Numbered from the stretch's first letter, positions 48,151 to 58,775 are shown. The stretch: 64,000 nucleotides of DNA from Brevibacterium sp. W7.2 (GCF_018137945.1 NZ_CP073089.1:2170001-2234000), one strand, 5' to 3'. Notes: generated by a model not told the origin, from the letters alone. Program-made: numbers and translations.

Positions 48151-48219
48151 TTAATTCCACTTTCTCGGGTGTGACCTGCACCGATGACCGTGTCGGAGCG
48201 GCCGGACAGCACCCGGGAT

Positions 48220-48256
48220 GTTACCCGGCACACCCTGTTCGTTACATTTCGTTACA
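48220..48256 (-). promoter_or_regulatory. GTTAC direct repeats upstream of the M15 peptidase promoter
   Basis: TTCGTTACA occurs twice in tandem at 48238-48246 and 48248-48256, ten bases apart, one helical turn; another GTTAC lies at 48220 and a fourth within the promoter spacer. This looks like a binding site for an OmpR-type response regulator such as MtrA, which controls cell-wall peptidases in actinobacteria. The assignment is inference. Confidence 0.45.
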
Positions 48257-48307
48257 CAGACCACGCCTCGGCCGTGACCTCGGCCACCGCGTGAGACGAA
48301 GCTCACC

Positions 48308-49354
48308 TCAGCTGCCGAACCGTCCCCGCTGCATCGCGTCCTGGACCTCGCCGACGAGCTCCTCGAGGACGTCCTCGAGGAAGAGCACGCCGAGCACCTC
48401 GCCGTCGGCGTCGAGGACGCGGGCGACGTGGATGCCGACCTTCTGCATCTGCGCGAGCGCCTCCTCGACCTCGTCGTCGGCCATGACCGTGAAGAGGGGA
48501 CGGAACCGCTTCGCCGGCACCGGCTCGGTGTCGCGCTCGGAGTAGAGCACGTCCTTGATGTGGAGGTAGTGCCCGGGATACCCGTCCTCGTCGACGACGA
48601 AGTAGCGGGAGTACCCCGTGCGCCCGACGAGGGTGACGAGTTCGTCGGGGGTCACTTCGGCGCTGATCGTGATGAGATCGGACATCGGCACCATGATGTC
48701 GGCGGCGGTCTTGTCGCTGAACTCGAGAGCGCCCTTGAGCAGTCCGGTCTCGTCGTTGAGCAGGCCCTCGCGCTTGGACTCCGCGACGATCGATTCGACC
48801 TGCTCGATCGTGAAGGCCTCATTGACCTCGTCACGCGGCTGGATGCCGATGAGGCGCAGCACCCCGTTCGCGAGACCGTTGAGCGGCTTGATGACGAAGC
48901 CGAAGATCCGGGCGAGGAAGACGAGCGGCGGGGCGAGCAGCATGACGGCCCGGCCCGAGGTCGCCAGCGCGATGTTCTTCGGCACCATCTCGCCGATGAC
49001 GACGTGGAGGTAGGTGACGATGCCGAGGGAGAGGATGAACGAGATCGTCGACGCCGCGGATTCGGGGATCCCGAGTCCGGCGAGCGGTCCGGCGAGCAGA
49101 TGGTGGATCGCCGGCTCGGAGACGTTGCCGAGCAGCAGCGAGCACACGGTGATGCCGAGCTGGCAGATCGCGAGCATGAGCGAGACGTGCTCCATCGCAT
49201 AGAGCGCCGTCTTCGCGGCCCCCGACCCGGCGGCTGCGCGCGGCTCCACCTGGGAGCGCTTGGCGGCGACGATCGCGAACTCCGAGGCGACGAAGAACGC
49301 GTTGCCGAGCAGCAGGACGACGAGCCAGACGAGTCCGAGCCAATCAGAGCTCAT
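48308..49354 (-). CDS. CNNM/CorC-type membrane protein with CBS pair, short form
   Basis: A 348-residue protein with an N-terminal DUF21 (CNNM) membrane domain of about 200 residues and a CBS-domain pair (residues about 205-335). It lacks the C-terminal CorC/HlyC domain that its neighbour has. Relatives act in Mg2+ or other cation efflux. The gene starts inside the last codons of the upstream paralogue (11-base overlap), so the two proteins are made together and may pair. Confidence 0.9.
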   Translation of the reverse strand: MSSDWLGLVWLVVLLLGNAFFVASEFAIVAAKRSQVEPRAAAGSGAAKTALYAMEHVSLMLAICQLGITVCSLLLGNVSEPAIHHLLAGPLAGLGIPESAASTISFILSLGIVTYLHVVIGEMVPKNIALATSGRAVMLLAPPLVFLARIFGFVIKPLNGLANGVLRLIGIQPRDEVNEAFTIEQVESIVAESKREGLLNDETGLLKGALEFSDKTAADIMVPMSDLITISAEVTPDELVTLVGRTGYSRYFVVDEDGYPGHYLHIKDVLYSERDTEPVPAKRFRPLFTVMADDEVEEALAQMQKVGIHVARVLDADGEVLGVLFLEDVLEELVGEVQDAMQRGRFGS

Positions 49355-50777
49355 GCTTCCGACCTCCCGCTGCGCGGTGGCGGGCGTCCTGATGACGAGC
49401 GTCGGTCGCCTCGGTGGACTGGGATTCGGCGGCGTCGCTCGCCTCGCGGGTCCGGGGGTCGGCGGCGTCGTAGGCCTCGGCGTCGGTGGCGCGCATCACC
49501 ACACGCAGCCGCTCGATGCGGCGCCCGTGCATCCGCTCGACCCGGATGAGGGCATCGGGTGTGCGCACCTCGTCGCCGGGCTCCGGGATCCGGCCGAGCT
49601 CCTTGAGCACGAAGCCGGCGATCGTCTCGTAGTCGGAGTCCTCGGGGATCGTCAGCCCGATCGTCGTCTCGATCTCATCGGGCCGCAGCTGCCCGGGAAC
49701 GATCCACGAACCGTCGCGGACCGGCCTCGCGGCCACCCGCATCCGGTCGTGTTCGTCGGCGACCTCCCCGACGAGCTCCTCGACGACGTCCTCGAGGGTG
49801 ACGACCCCGGCGGTGCCGCCGAACTCGTCGACGACGACGGCCATCTGCATGCCCTTGCCGCGCAGCTCCATGAGCAGCGGGTCGAGGCGCAGGGTCTCGG
49901 GGATCTCGGTGACCTCGGTCATCAGTCCCCCGGCGTAGGCGTCGTCGCGGTTGGCCGGGGGCACTGCGAAGGCCTGTTTGACGTGGACGACGCCGAGGAT
50001 GTGGTCCTTGTCCTCGCCGGCGACGGGGAACCGCGAGTACCCGGTGGCCCGGGCCTGTTCGATGATCTGGCGCGCCGTCGTGTCCTTCGTCACCGAGGAC
50101 ATCCGGGTGCGCGGGGTCATGACGTCCTCGGCGGTGCGCTCGGAGAACGACAGGGTGCGCTCGAGCAGGTCAGCGGTCTGCTCGTCGAGCACTCCCTCCT
50201 CGGCGGAGTGGCGCACGAGCGAGGTCAGCTCCTCCGGGGAGCGACCGACCGTGCCCTCCTCCTGCGGCTCGATGCCCATCGCCCGCAGGATCTTGTTCGC
50301 CGTGCCGTTGAGGAACGCGATGACGGGCTTGAGGACGACGGAGAAGACGTACTGCATGGGGGCGGCGATGCGCCCGGTGGCGAGCGGAATCGCGATCGCG
50401 AGGTTCTTCGGCACGAGTTCGCCGAAGATCATCGACAGCACCGTGGAGATGATGAGGGCGATCGCCAGGGCGATCGGCTCGGCCAGTCCCGGGCCCGCAC
50501 CCCACGACTCGAAGACCGGTGAGAGCATCCGCCCGAGCGAGGGCTCCATGAGGTAGCCGGTGAGCAGCGTGGTGATCGTGATGCCGACCTGAGCGGCCGA
50601 GAGCTGCGTCGACAGATGCGTCATCGACTGCCGCAGGGTCTTCGCGCCGACGACCCCGTCGGCCACGGCCTTGTCAGCGGTGTGCCGGTCGAGGGTGAGG
50701 AGGGAGAATTCGGCGGCGACGAAGATGCCCGTGCCGCAGATGAGAAGGAGGGCGAGGGCCAGGTACAGCCATTCCAT
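49344..50777 (-). CDS. CNNM/CorC-type membrane protein, full-length form
   Basis: A 477-residue paralogue of the downstream gene: DUF21 membrane domain (PSLGRMLSPVF, MIFGELVPKNLAIA), CBS pair (DVMTPRTRMSSV, GGTAGVVTLEDVVEELVGEV) and a C-terminal CorC domain, then a disordered Ala/Ser/Glu tail. Its role in cation transport or tolerance is inferred from the family. Confidence 0.91.
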   Translation of the reverse strand: MEWLYLALALLLICGTGIFVAAEFSLLTLDRHTADKAVADGVVGAKTLRQSMTHLSTQLSAAQVGITITTLLTGYLMEPSLGRMLSPVFESWGAGPGLAEPIALAIALIISTVLSMIFGELVPKNLAIAIPLATGRIAAPMQYVFSVVLKPVIAFLNGTANKILRAMGIEPQEEGTVGRSPEELTSLVRHSAEEGVLDEQTADLLERTLSFSERTAEDVMTPRTRMSSVTKDTTARQIIEQARATGYSRFPVAGEDKDHILGVVHVKQAFAVPPANRDDAYAGGLMTEVTEIPETLRLDPLLMELRGKGMQMAVVVDEFGGTAGVVTLEDVVEELVGEVADEHDRMRVAARPVRDGSWIVPGQLRPDEIETTIGLTIPEDSDYETIAGFVLKELGRIPEPGDEVRTPDALIRVERMHGRRIERLRVVMRATDAEAYDAADPRTREASDAAESQSTEATDARHQDARHRAAGGRKHEL

Positions 50778-50862
50778 CAGTGACGAGCCCCGCGTGACGA
50801 GACCTCGATGCGAGTGTCAACTCTGCCAACGACCCTTGTCAGAGGAGGATCGTCGTCTGGGG

Positions 50863-50881
50863 CGCCGGCTTCCCGCCGGCG
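50863..50881 (-). terminator. Hairpin after guaB1
   Basis: A 7-bp stem CGCCGGC with loop TTCCC in the 131-base gap between guaB1 and the CNNM gene downstream on the minus strand. There is no T-run; terminator function is only suggested by place. Confidence 0.35.
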
Positions 50882-50908
50882 GGGACTGTCACTGAGCATG
50901 GACCGATC

Positions 50909-52408
<1,500 letters not shown>

Positions 52409-52467
52409 TTACGCTGGTGTGTGTCGTATTGCAGCAATTCTTGAACAGGAAGTAGGCGATCAACGCC

Positions 52468-55400
52468 GTGTCCGTCAATACTCCGAACCGCACCGTCGAC
52501 GACTTCGGGTCGAACGAGTGGTTGGTCGAGGAACTGTACGAACAGTTTAAGTCAGACAAGAACTCTGTGGACAAGTCCTGGTGGCCGTTCTTCGACGAGT
52601 ACGAGAAGGCGAACGGAGCGGAGTCGGCGCAGACGACCTCCTCCGCATCCTCCTCGGCTGCGGATTCCGCACCCCAGTCCACGAGCTCCACGGCGAAGAC
52701 GGATGAGAAGTCCGCGCCGCGGGCGGAGAAGAAGGCCGGGGATGCCGCTGCCGCACCGCAGAGCACCGAGGCCGCCACCGCCGAACGCCCCGACTCAGTG
52801 CCCGCGAACAAGGAGACCTCGCGCGGGGTCTCGCCCTCCTCGGCGGAGACCGAGACGCTCAAGGCGGAGACGAAGTCCGTTCCCAAGGTCACGACGAAGG
52901 ACCTCGAGCCCCAGCCCGCCCCCGAAGAGACGATCACCCCGCTGCGCGGCCCCGCGAAGCTCATCGCGAAGAACATGGAGGAGTCGCTCGAAGTGCCGAC
53001 GGCGACCTCGGTGCGCGCGCTGCCGGCCAAGGCGCTCATCGACAACCGCATCGTCATCAACTCGCACCTCAAGCGCACCCGCGGCGGCAAGGTGTCCTTC
53101 ACCCACCTCATCGGCTTCGCCGTGATCCGGGCGCTGAAGAACTTCCCGAGCATGAACGTCTCCTACGACGTGCGCGACGGCAAGCCGGCGATGGTCTCCC
53201 CGGCCCACGTCAACTTCGGCCTCGCGATCGACGTGCCGAAGAAGGACGGCACGCGCTCGCTGCTCGTCCCCAACGTCAAGGCCGCCGAGACCCTGACGTT
53301 CCGCCAGTTCGTCGACGCCTACGACGGCCTCGTCGACAAGGCCCGCAAGGGCAAGCTCACCGCTGACGACTTCGCCGGGACCACGGTGTCCCTGACGAAC
53401 CCCGGCGGCATCGGCACCGTCCACTCGATACCCCGCCTGACCAAGGGCCAGGGCGCGATCATCGGCGTCGGCGCACTCGACTACCCGGCCGAGTTCCAGG
53501 GCGCGAGCCAGCGCACGATCAACGACCTCGCCGTCTCGAAGGTGCTGACCCTGACCTCGACGTACGACCACCGCGTCATCCAGGGCGCCGGCTCCGGCGA
53601 GTTCCTCAAGCTCGTCCACGGCTACCTGCTCGGCGAGGACGGCTTCTACGACGACGTCTTCGAGTCCCTGCGCCTGCCGTACGAGCCGGTGCGCTGGGTG
53701 CCCGACGTCTCCGCCGAGGACCAGGACGACGTCAACAAGACCGCCCGCGTCATCGAGCTCATCGACGCCTACCGGACCCGCGGCCACCTCATGGCCAACA
53801 TCGATCCGCTCGTCTACCGGCAGCGCTCGCATCCGGATCTCGACATCAATCAGCACGGCCTGACCCTGTGGGACCTCGAGCGCGAGTTCCCCACCGGCGG
53901 ATTCGGCGCCAAGCCGATGATGCCCTTCCGCAACATCCTCGGCCTGCTGCGCGAGAGCTACTGCCGCACGATCGGCTTCGAGTACATGCACATCGCCGAC
54001 CCGCTGCAGCGCCGCTGGTTCCAGGCGAAGATCGAGGTCCCCCACCAGGAGTTCACCCGGTCGGAGCAGGGCCACATCCTCGGTCGCCTCAACGCCGCCG
54101 AGGCGTTCGAGACGTTCCTGCAGACGAAGTACATCGGGCAGAAGCGCTTCAGCCTCGAAGGCGGCGAGTCCGCGATCGTCCTCCTCGACGAGGTCCTCAA
54201 CCAGTCCGCCGACGCCGGGCTCGAGGAAGTCGCGATCGGCATGGCCCACCGCGGTCGGCTCAACGTGCTCACCAACATCGCCGGCAAGTCCTACGCCCAG
54301 ATGTTCCGCGAGTTCGACGGCACGATGTCGCCCGACAGCGTCCAGGGCTCCGGCGACGTCAAGTACCACCTCGGCACGCAGGGCTCGTTCACCTCGCCCT
54401 CGGGCAACTCGACGAACGTCTACGTCGCCGCGAACCCCAGCCACCTCGAGACGGTCGACCCCGTCCTCGAAGGCATCGTGCGCGCCAAGCAGGACGTCAT
54501 CGACCAGGGCGAGTCCGGCTTCACCGTGCTCCCCGTCCTCGTCCACGGCGATGCCGCCTTCGCCGGTCAGGGAGTCGTCGCCGAGACGCTCAACCTCTCC
54601 GAGCTGCGCGGCTACCGCACGGGCGGGACGATCCACATCATCATCAACAACCAGGTCGGGTTCACGACGCCGCCCGCCTCGGCGCGCTCGTCGTTCTACT
54701 GCACGGACATCGCGAAGTCGATCAACGCCCCGATCCTCCACGTCAACGGGGACGACCCCGAAGCCGTGGTCCGCGCGGCCCGCCTCGCCTTCGAGTACCG
54801 CCAGGAGTTCAACCGCGACGTCGTCATCGACCTCGTCTGCTACCGCCGCCGCGGCCACAACGAGGGCGACGATCCGTCGATGACCCAGCCGCTCATGTAC
54901 TCCCTCATCGAGAAGAAGGGGTCGGTGCGCAAGCTCTACACCGAATCCCTCGTCGGCAGGAAGTGCATCACCGACGATGAGGCCGCCGAGGCGCTCAAGG
55001 ACTACCAGTCGAAGCTGGAGTCCGCGTTCGCCGAGACGAAGGCCGCGGAGTCCGGCTCGGGCAAGGGCACGGCGTTCAACGCCCCGCATCAGCCCAGCGA
55101 CATCGAAGCGCTCAACGACGTCTCGACGGCGATCAGCGCGGAGACCCTGACCCGCATCGGCGATGCCTTCGTCGACATCCCCGAGGGCTTCACGGTCCAC
55201 AAGAAGCTGCGCGCGCTCCTCGAGAAGCGCAAGGAGATGGCGCTGCACGGCGGCATCGACTGGGGCTTCGCCGAGCTCATCACCTTCGGCTCGCTCCTCA
55301 TGGACGGCGTCCCCGTCCGTCTGGCCGGCCAGGATTCGCGCCGCGGCACGTTCGTCCAGCGCCACTCGGTGCTCATCGACTCCGTCAACGGCAACGAGTG

Positions 55401-56277
55401 GACGCCGCTGCAGAACCTCAGCGACGACCAGGCCCGCTTCTACGTCTATGATTCGCTGCTGAGCGAGTACGCGGCCGTGGGCTTCGAGTACGGCTACTCG
55501 GTCGAGCGCAAGGACGCCCTCGTGGCGTGGGAGGCGCAGTTCGGCGACTTCGCCCAGGGGGCGCAGTCGGTCATCGACGAGTTCATCTCCTCCTCCGAGC
55601 AGAAGTGGCAGCAGAACTCCGGTGTCGTCATGCTCCTGCCCCACGGCTACGAGGGTCAGGGACCCGACCACTCCTCGGCGCGCATCGAGCGCTACCTGCA
55701 GCTGTGCGCGGAGTCGAACATGACCGTGGCCTACCCGTCCTCGGGTGCCTCGTACTTCCACCTCATGCGCCGTCACGCGCTGACGCCGAACAAGCGGCCG
55801 CTCATCGTCTTCACCCCGAAGTCGATGCTGCGCCTCAAAGCGGCGGCGAACTCGCCCGAGGACTTCACCTCCGGGAAGTTCGAGGCGATCATCGACGACC
55901 CGGCCGTCGACGCGGACAAGGTGAAGAAGATCGTGCTCGTCTCCGGCAAGCTCTACTGGGAGCTGCTGGCGCAGCGGGAGAAGAACGGCGACGACACGAC
56001 CGCGCTCGTGCGCGTCGAGCAGCTCTACCCGCTCGACGACGAGGCGATCACCGCGGTCCTCGACCGCTACCCGGCCGATGCCCAGCTCGTGTGGGCGCAG
56101 GAGGAGCCGGAGAACCAGGGTGCGTGGCCGTTCATGGCCCTCAACCTCACTCCCCTCCTCGGTGGGCGCGATCTCACCCTCGTCTCCCGTCCCGCCTCGG
56201 CGTCGACGGCGACGGGTCTGAAGAACGTGCACGAACTCCAGCAGCAGGAGGTCGTCGGGCGGGTCCTCCAGAAGTGA
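52468..56277 (+). CDS. kgd: Multifunctional 2-oxoglutarate decarboxylase/dehydrogenase E1-E2 (Kgd/OdhA)
   Basis: A 1269-residue fused enzyme of the TCA cycle. After the E1 N-terminal helix (NEWLVEELYEQF) and a 110-residue Ala/Ser/Lys/Glu linker comes an E2-type acyltransferase domain with its DHR active site (YDHRVIQGAGSGEF) but no lipoyl domain. The TPP-dependent E1 domain follows (GMAHRGRLNVL, VHGDAAFAGQG, YRRRGHNEGDDPS). In actinobacteria this protein joins PDH components in a hybrid complex and is inhibited by unphosphorylated GarA/OdhI. Start GTG follows a weak AGTAGG ribosome site. Confidence 0.96.
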   Translation: MSVNTPNRTVDDFGSNEWLVEELYEQFKSDKNSVDKSWWPFFDEYEKANGAESAQTTSSASSSAADSAPQSTSSTAKTDEKSAPRAEKKAGDAAAAPQSTEAATAERPDSVPANKETSRGVSPSSAETETLKAETKSVPKVTTKDLEPQPAPEETITPLRGPAKLIAKNMEESLEVPTATSVRALPAKALIDNRIVINSHLKRTRGGKVSFTHLIGFAVIRALKNFPSMNVSYDVRDGKPAMVSPAHVNFGLAIDVPKKDGTRSLLVPNVKAAETLTFRQFVDAYDGLVDKARKGKLTADDFAGTTVSLTNPGGIGTVHSIPRLTKGQGAIIGVGALDYPAEFQGASQRTINDLAVSKVLTLTSTYDHRVIQGAGSGEFLKLVHGYLLGEDGFYDDVFESLRLPYEPVRWVPDVSAEDQDDVNKTARVIELIDAYRTRGHLMANIDPLVYRQRSHPDLDINQHGLTLWDLEREFPTGGFGAKPMMPFRNILGLLRESYCRTIGFEYMHIADPLQRRWFQAKIEVPHQEFTRSEQGHILGRLNAAEAFETFLQTKYIGQKRFSLEGGESAIVLLDEVLNQSADAGLEEVAIGMAHRGRLNVLTNIAGKSYAQMFREFDGTMSPDSVQGSGDVKYHLGTQGSFTSPSGNSTNVYVAANPSHLETVDPVLEGIVRAKQDVIDQGESGFTVLPVLVHGDAAFAGQGVVAETLNLSELRGYRTGGTIHIIINNQVGFTTPPASARSSFYCTDIAKSINAPILHVNGDDPEAVVRAARLAFEYRQEFNRDVVIDLVCYRRRGHNEGDDPSMTQPLMYSLIEKKGSVRKLYTESLVGRKCITDDEAAEALKDYQSKLESAFAETKAAESGSGKGTAFNAPHQPSDIEALNDVSTAISAETLTRIGDAFVDIPEGFTVHKKLRALLEKRKEMALHGGIDWGFAELITFGSLLMDGVPVRLAGQDSRRGTFVQRHSVLIDSVNGNEWTPLQNLSDDQARFYVYDSLLSEYAAVGFEYGYSVERKDALVAWEAQFGDFAQGAQSVIDEFISSSEQKWQQNSGVVMLLPHGYEGQGPDHSSARIERYLQLCAESNMTVAYPSSGASYFHLMRRHALTPNKRPLIVFTPKSMLRLKAAANSPEDFTSGKFEAIIDDPAVDADKVKKIVLVSGKLYWELLAQREKNGDDTTALVRVEQLYPLDDEAITAVLDRYPADAQLVWAQEEPENQGAWPFMALNLTPLLGGRDLTLVSRPASASTATGLKNVHELQQQEVVGRVLQK

Positions 56278-56891
56278 GCTCGGAGACCTCGACGACGATC
56301 GCCGTGGTCGGTGGCCCCCTGGTCGCCGGCCACGGCGATGGCCGCGGTCTCGGCTGGGTCGGCAGAGTCACCGCACGGACCCTGCCGAGTCTGCCCGGCC
56401 TGCGCGTCTACCCGTTGGCCGTCGGCAGCGAGGACTCCGCGGGCCTCCACTCGCGGGCGATGGCCGAGGCATCCCTGCGCTTCAGCCCCGAGGGCGACAA
56501 TCGCCTCGTCCTCGCCCTCGGCACCGGTGACCTCGATTCCGGGCGCTCGGTCGCCCGGGCCCGCCTCGATGTCGCCAATGTCCTCGACGAGGCGCTGTCG
56601 CGGAAGGTCTCCGCGTTCGTCATCGGCCCTCCCCCGGACCACGGCTCCGACCGCAACCGCGGGATCGCCGAACTCAACACGAGCTTCTCCGATGTCGCGA
56701 AGCGCCGCGGCATCGCCTACGTCGACACGTTCACGCCGCTCCACGGTCATCCCGTGTGGCAGCGCGAGCTCGCCTCGTCCCACGACCGGCTGCCCGCCCA
56801 GGAGGGGTACGGGCTGCTCGCCTGGCTCGTCCTCCATCGCGGCTGGTTCCCGTGGCTGGGTGTGCGCGACGTCATCGGCGACGACGCCTGA
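56274..56891 (+). CDS. SGNH/GDSL-fold protein, probably catalytically dead
   Basis: A 205-residue protein that begins at a GTG overlapping the kgd stop (GTGA). The order of blocks is that of an SGNH hydrolase, but key residues are lost: the GDSL block reads GGPL (13-16), so the catalytic Ser position is Pro15; block III reads GTGD (83-86) where GxND is expected; and the last block reads HDRLP, with His170 and Leu173 where the catalytic Asp and His should be. Structural residues (AGHGDGRGLGWVGRV, EGYGLLAWL) are kept. I take it as a pseudoenzyme; function unknown. Confidence 0.75.
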   Translation: MSSETSTTIAVVGGPLVAGHGDGRGLGWVGRVTARTLPSLPGLRVYPLAVGSEDSAGLHSRAMAEASLRFSPEGDNRLVLALGTGDLDSGRSVARARLDVANVLDEALSRKVSAFVIGPPPDHGSDRNRGIAELNTSFSDVAKRRGIAYVDTFTPLHGHPVWQRELASSHDRLPAQEGYGLLAWLVLHRGWFPWLGVRDVIGDDA

Positions 56892-57025
56892 GAGACCGGG
56901 CCTGAGTCCGGGCCGGACGGGCAGTCGTCGCCTCCCGGGCATCCGGTGCGCACACGCGTGCCGTGGACTTGGTCCCGGTCACGGGAACGTGAAACAATGA
57001 ACCGTCCAATCGAAGGAGAACCGCT

Positions 57026-57100
57026 ATGAGCAAGCGAGGCCGCAAGCGCCGCGATCGCCGTCGTTCGAATGCCAACCACGGCAAGCGTCCGAACAGCTGA
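57026..57100 (+). CDS. Ribosomal protein bL37 (24 residues)
   Basis: A 24-residue, highly basic peptide reading MSKRGRKRRDRRR... and ending ANHGKRPNS, which matches the tiny actinobacterial large-subunit protein bL37 first seen in mycobacterial ribosome structures. The ATG has a strong AAGGAG site seven bases upstream. It has its own small transcription unit, ended by the hairpin downstream; a possible promoter (TTGGTC, 18 bases, AACAAT) lies just before it. Confidence 0.88.
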   Translation: MSKRGRKRRDRRRSNANHGKRPNS

Positions 57101-57127
57101 GAAGTGAGTGCACCACCGGGTGCACGA

Positions 57128-57166
57128 CGAAGGCGGGGAGAGTCATCATGACTCTCCCCGCCTTCG
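57128..57166. terminator. Bidirectional terminator between bL37 and rsrA
   Basis: Perfect 17-bp stem CGAAGGCGGGGAGAGTC with a five-base loop ATCAT; on plus it is followed by TTCT. It lies between convergent genes and serves both. Confidence 0.85.
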
Positions 57167-57178
57167 TTCTCGGTGCGC

Positions 57179-57445
57179 TCAGCGCTGCCAGCGCACCTGC
57201 TCGACGGCGATGCGCCGCCGGATCTTCTCCTTGAGTCCCAGAGGAGCCTCCTCCCGACCGCAGGACCGGCGCACGACCTCCTTGAGCATCGCTTCGATCT
57301 CGTACTCGTCGTGGCAGGCCGGGCAGTGCTCGAGATGGATCGAGATCTCGCGGATCTCGGTCGTCGTCAGCTCCCCGTCGAGGTAATGGTAGATGCGCAT
57401 GAGGGATTCAGCCCGCATGCTCTCGCAGCAGTCTCCGTTGTTCAC
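57179..57445 (-). CDS. rsrA: Anti-sigma factor RsrA (zinc, thiol-sensing)
   Basis: Redox-sensing anti-sigma factor of 88 residues that holds SigR inactive until disulfide stress. The ZAS zinc motif His37-x3-Cys41-x2-Cys44 (HLEHCPAC) is present, with Cys6-Cys7 upstream that would supply the third redox cysteine. Start GTG overlaps the sigR stop (GTGA), the usual coupled order for a sigma/anti-sigma pair. Confidence 0.93.
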   Translation of the reverse strand: MNNGDCCESMRAESLMRIYHYLDGELTTTEIREISIHLEHCPACHDEYEIEAMLKEVVRRSCGREEAPLGLKEKIRRRIAVEQVRWQR

Positions 57446-58104
57446 TTCGCACCTCCCTCGGCGTCCTTGGTGCCGAAGCCGCGATCGGCGGCGTATTCCG
57501 CGAGCATCTCGCGCAGCTGCCGGCGGCCGCGGTGCAGGCGCGACATCACGGTGCCGATCGGGGTGTCCATGATCTCCGCGATCTCCTTGTACGGCAGGCC
57601 TTCGACATCGGCGTAGTAGACGACCATGCGGAAGTCCTCGGGCAGGGCCGAGAGGGCGTCCTTGATGTCGGAGTCGGGCAGGTGGTCGAGGGCTTCGAGC
57701 TCGGCCGAGCGGCCCTCGGAGGAGGTGTGGCTCGCGGCCTGGGCGATCTGCCAGTCCTCGATGTCCTCGCTGCCGTGCTCCTGCGGCTGGCGCTGCTTCT
57801 TGCGGTAGTTGTTGATGAAGGTGTTGGTGAGGATCCGGTAGAGCCACGCCTTGAGATTCGTGCCGGGAGTGTACTGGTGGAAGGCGGCGTAGGCCTTCGC
57901 ATACGCCTCCTGCACGAGGTCTTCGGCATCGGCGGGATTCCGTGTCATCCTCAGGGCCGCGGCGTAGAGCTGGTTGAGGTATTCGAGAGCGTCGCGCTCG
58001 AAACGGGCCGAGCGCTCGGCCTCGGTTTCGTCGACTTCTTTGACTGATTCGGTCATCACCGACAATGGTACGCCCGTTCTCTCCAACACGGCAGTGGCAC
58101 TCAC
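57442..58104 (-). CDS. sigR: ECF sigma factor SigR/SigH
   Basis: Group 4 sigma factor for thiol-oxidative and heat stress. Region 2 shows [20 protein letters not shown] and region 4 [21 protein letters not shown] start it at the GTG reading [10 protein letters not shown] because GGAGG lies exactly six bases upstream; the commonly expected ATG (MTESVKEV, 58056) has no ribosome site and could make a shorter form. In streptomycetes SigR also exists as two N-terminal isoforms. The gene is under its own predicted SigR promoter. Confidence 0.92.
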   Translation of the reverse strand: MSATAVLERTGVPLSVMTESVKEVDETEAERSARFERDALEYLNQLYAAALRMTRNPADAEDLVQEAYAKAYAAFHQYTPGTNLKAWLYRILTNTFINNYRKKQRQPQEHGSEDIEDWQIAQAASHTSSEGRSAELEALDHLPDSDIKDALSALPEDFRMVVYYADVEGLPYKEIAEIMDTPIGTVMSRLHRGRRQLREMLAEYAADRGFGTKDAEGGAK

Positions 58105-58192
58105 GAAAGTCCTCCTCACCCGGCCTGTGTGACAGCACCCGCGGACCCCTGGTGGGCCACGGCGCTCGACCGGTCATTCGCATTGTCCTGTC

Positions 58193-58219
58193 AACGTTTC
58201 GGCGCTGTCCCGATATTCC
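58193..58219 (-). promoter_or_regulatory. SigR-type promoter upstream of sigR
   Basis: On the minus strand GGAAT (58215-58219) and GTT (58193-58195) are separated by 19 bases, matching the SigR/SigH consensus GGAAT-N18/19-GTT. It lies about 80-90 bases before the sigR start, so sigR is probably autoregulated. Confidence 0.75.
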
Positions 58220-58277
58220 CCGACAGCGGCTATGCTTGCGGGTGAGATGCCCGACAACAGTCGCAGAAAGGAACCCT

Positions 58278-58775
58278 GTGTCTCCCATTCGTCTCATCGC
58301 CCGCCCCATGCTCGCCGCCGGCTACATCAGCAACGGCATCAGCCGTCTCCGGCACCCCGAAGCGGCCACCGCCTCGATCGGCCCGCTGCTCGCCCAGGCG
58401 CGCAAGCGCGTCGACATCCCCTTCGACGCCACGACGGTCGCGCGAGCCACCGGCGCCGCCCAGGTCGCCGCCGGCTCGCTGCTGGCGATCGGACGCTTCC
58501 CCCGGCTCAGCGCCTCGGTGCTCGTCGGCACCTACCTGCTCGACACCATCGGTGAGCGCATCGCCGCGGAGAAGGCGACGTCGAAGGAGGAGAAGCGCGA
58601 GCGCCTCGAACGCACGCTCACCCGCACCTCGATGCTCGGCGGCGCGCTGCTCGCCAGCGTCGACACCGACGGCAAGCCGGGCCTGTGGTGGCGCACGCAG
58701 CATGCCGCCGAGGACCTCTGGTCCTCAGTCGAGAACACGTCGAAGCAGGCAATGAGTGCCCTTGGCGTCGACTGA
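58278..58775 (+). CDS. DoxX family membrane protein
   Basis: A 165-residue integral membrane protein with about four helices. The start SPIRLIARPMLAAGYISNGI and the segment ATGAAQVAAGSLLAIGRFPR are typical of DoxX/SURF4-like proteins, implicated in redox or thiol homeostasis in mycobacteria. Start GTG has AAAGGAA upstream. It is divergent from sigR, and its stop lies 20 bases inside aroA, so the two are co-transcribed. Confidence 0.88.
   Translation: MSPIRLIARPMLAAGYISNGISRLRHPEAATASIGPLLAQARKRVDIPFDATTVARATGAAQVAAGSLLAIGRFPRLSASVLVGTYLLDTIGERIAAEKATSKEEKRERLERTLTRTSMLGGALLASVDTDGKPGLWWRTQHAAEDLWSSVENTSKQAMSALGVD

Noticed and set aside
48049..48307. Cyclic di-AMP (ydaO) riboswitch before the M15 peptidase gene
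   Set aside because: Such riboswitches occur before actinobacterial wall hydrolases, but I could not find the conserved core here, and the predicted 5' UTR is only about 65 bases.
52795..56232. 1145-codon open frame antisense to kgd
   Set aside because: It is the mirror of a strongly GC3-biased gene, which leaves antisense frames open. The translation is Leu/Val/Asp/Arg-rich with no domain, and there is no start context.
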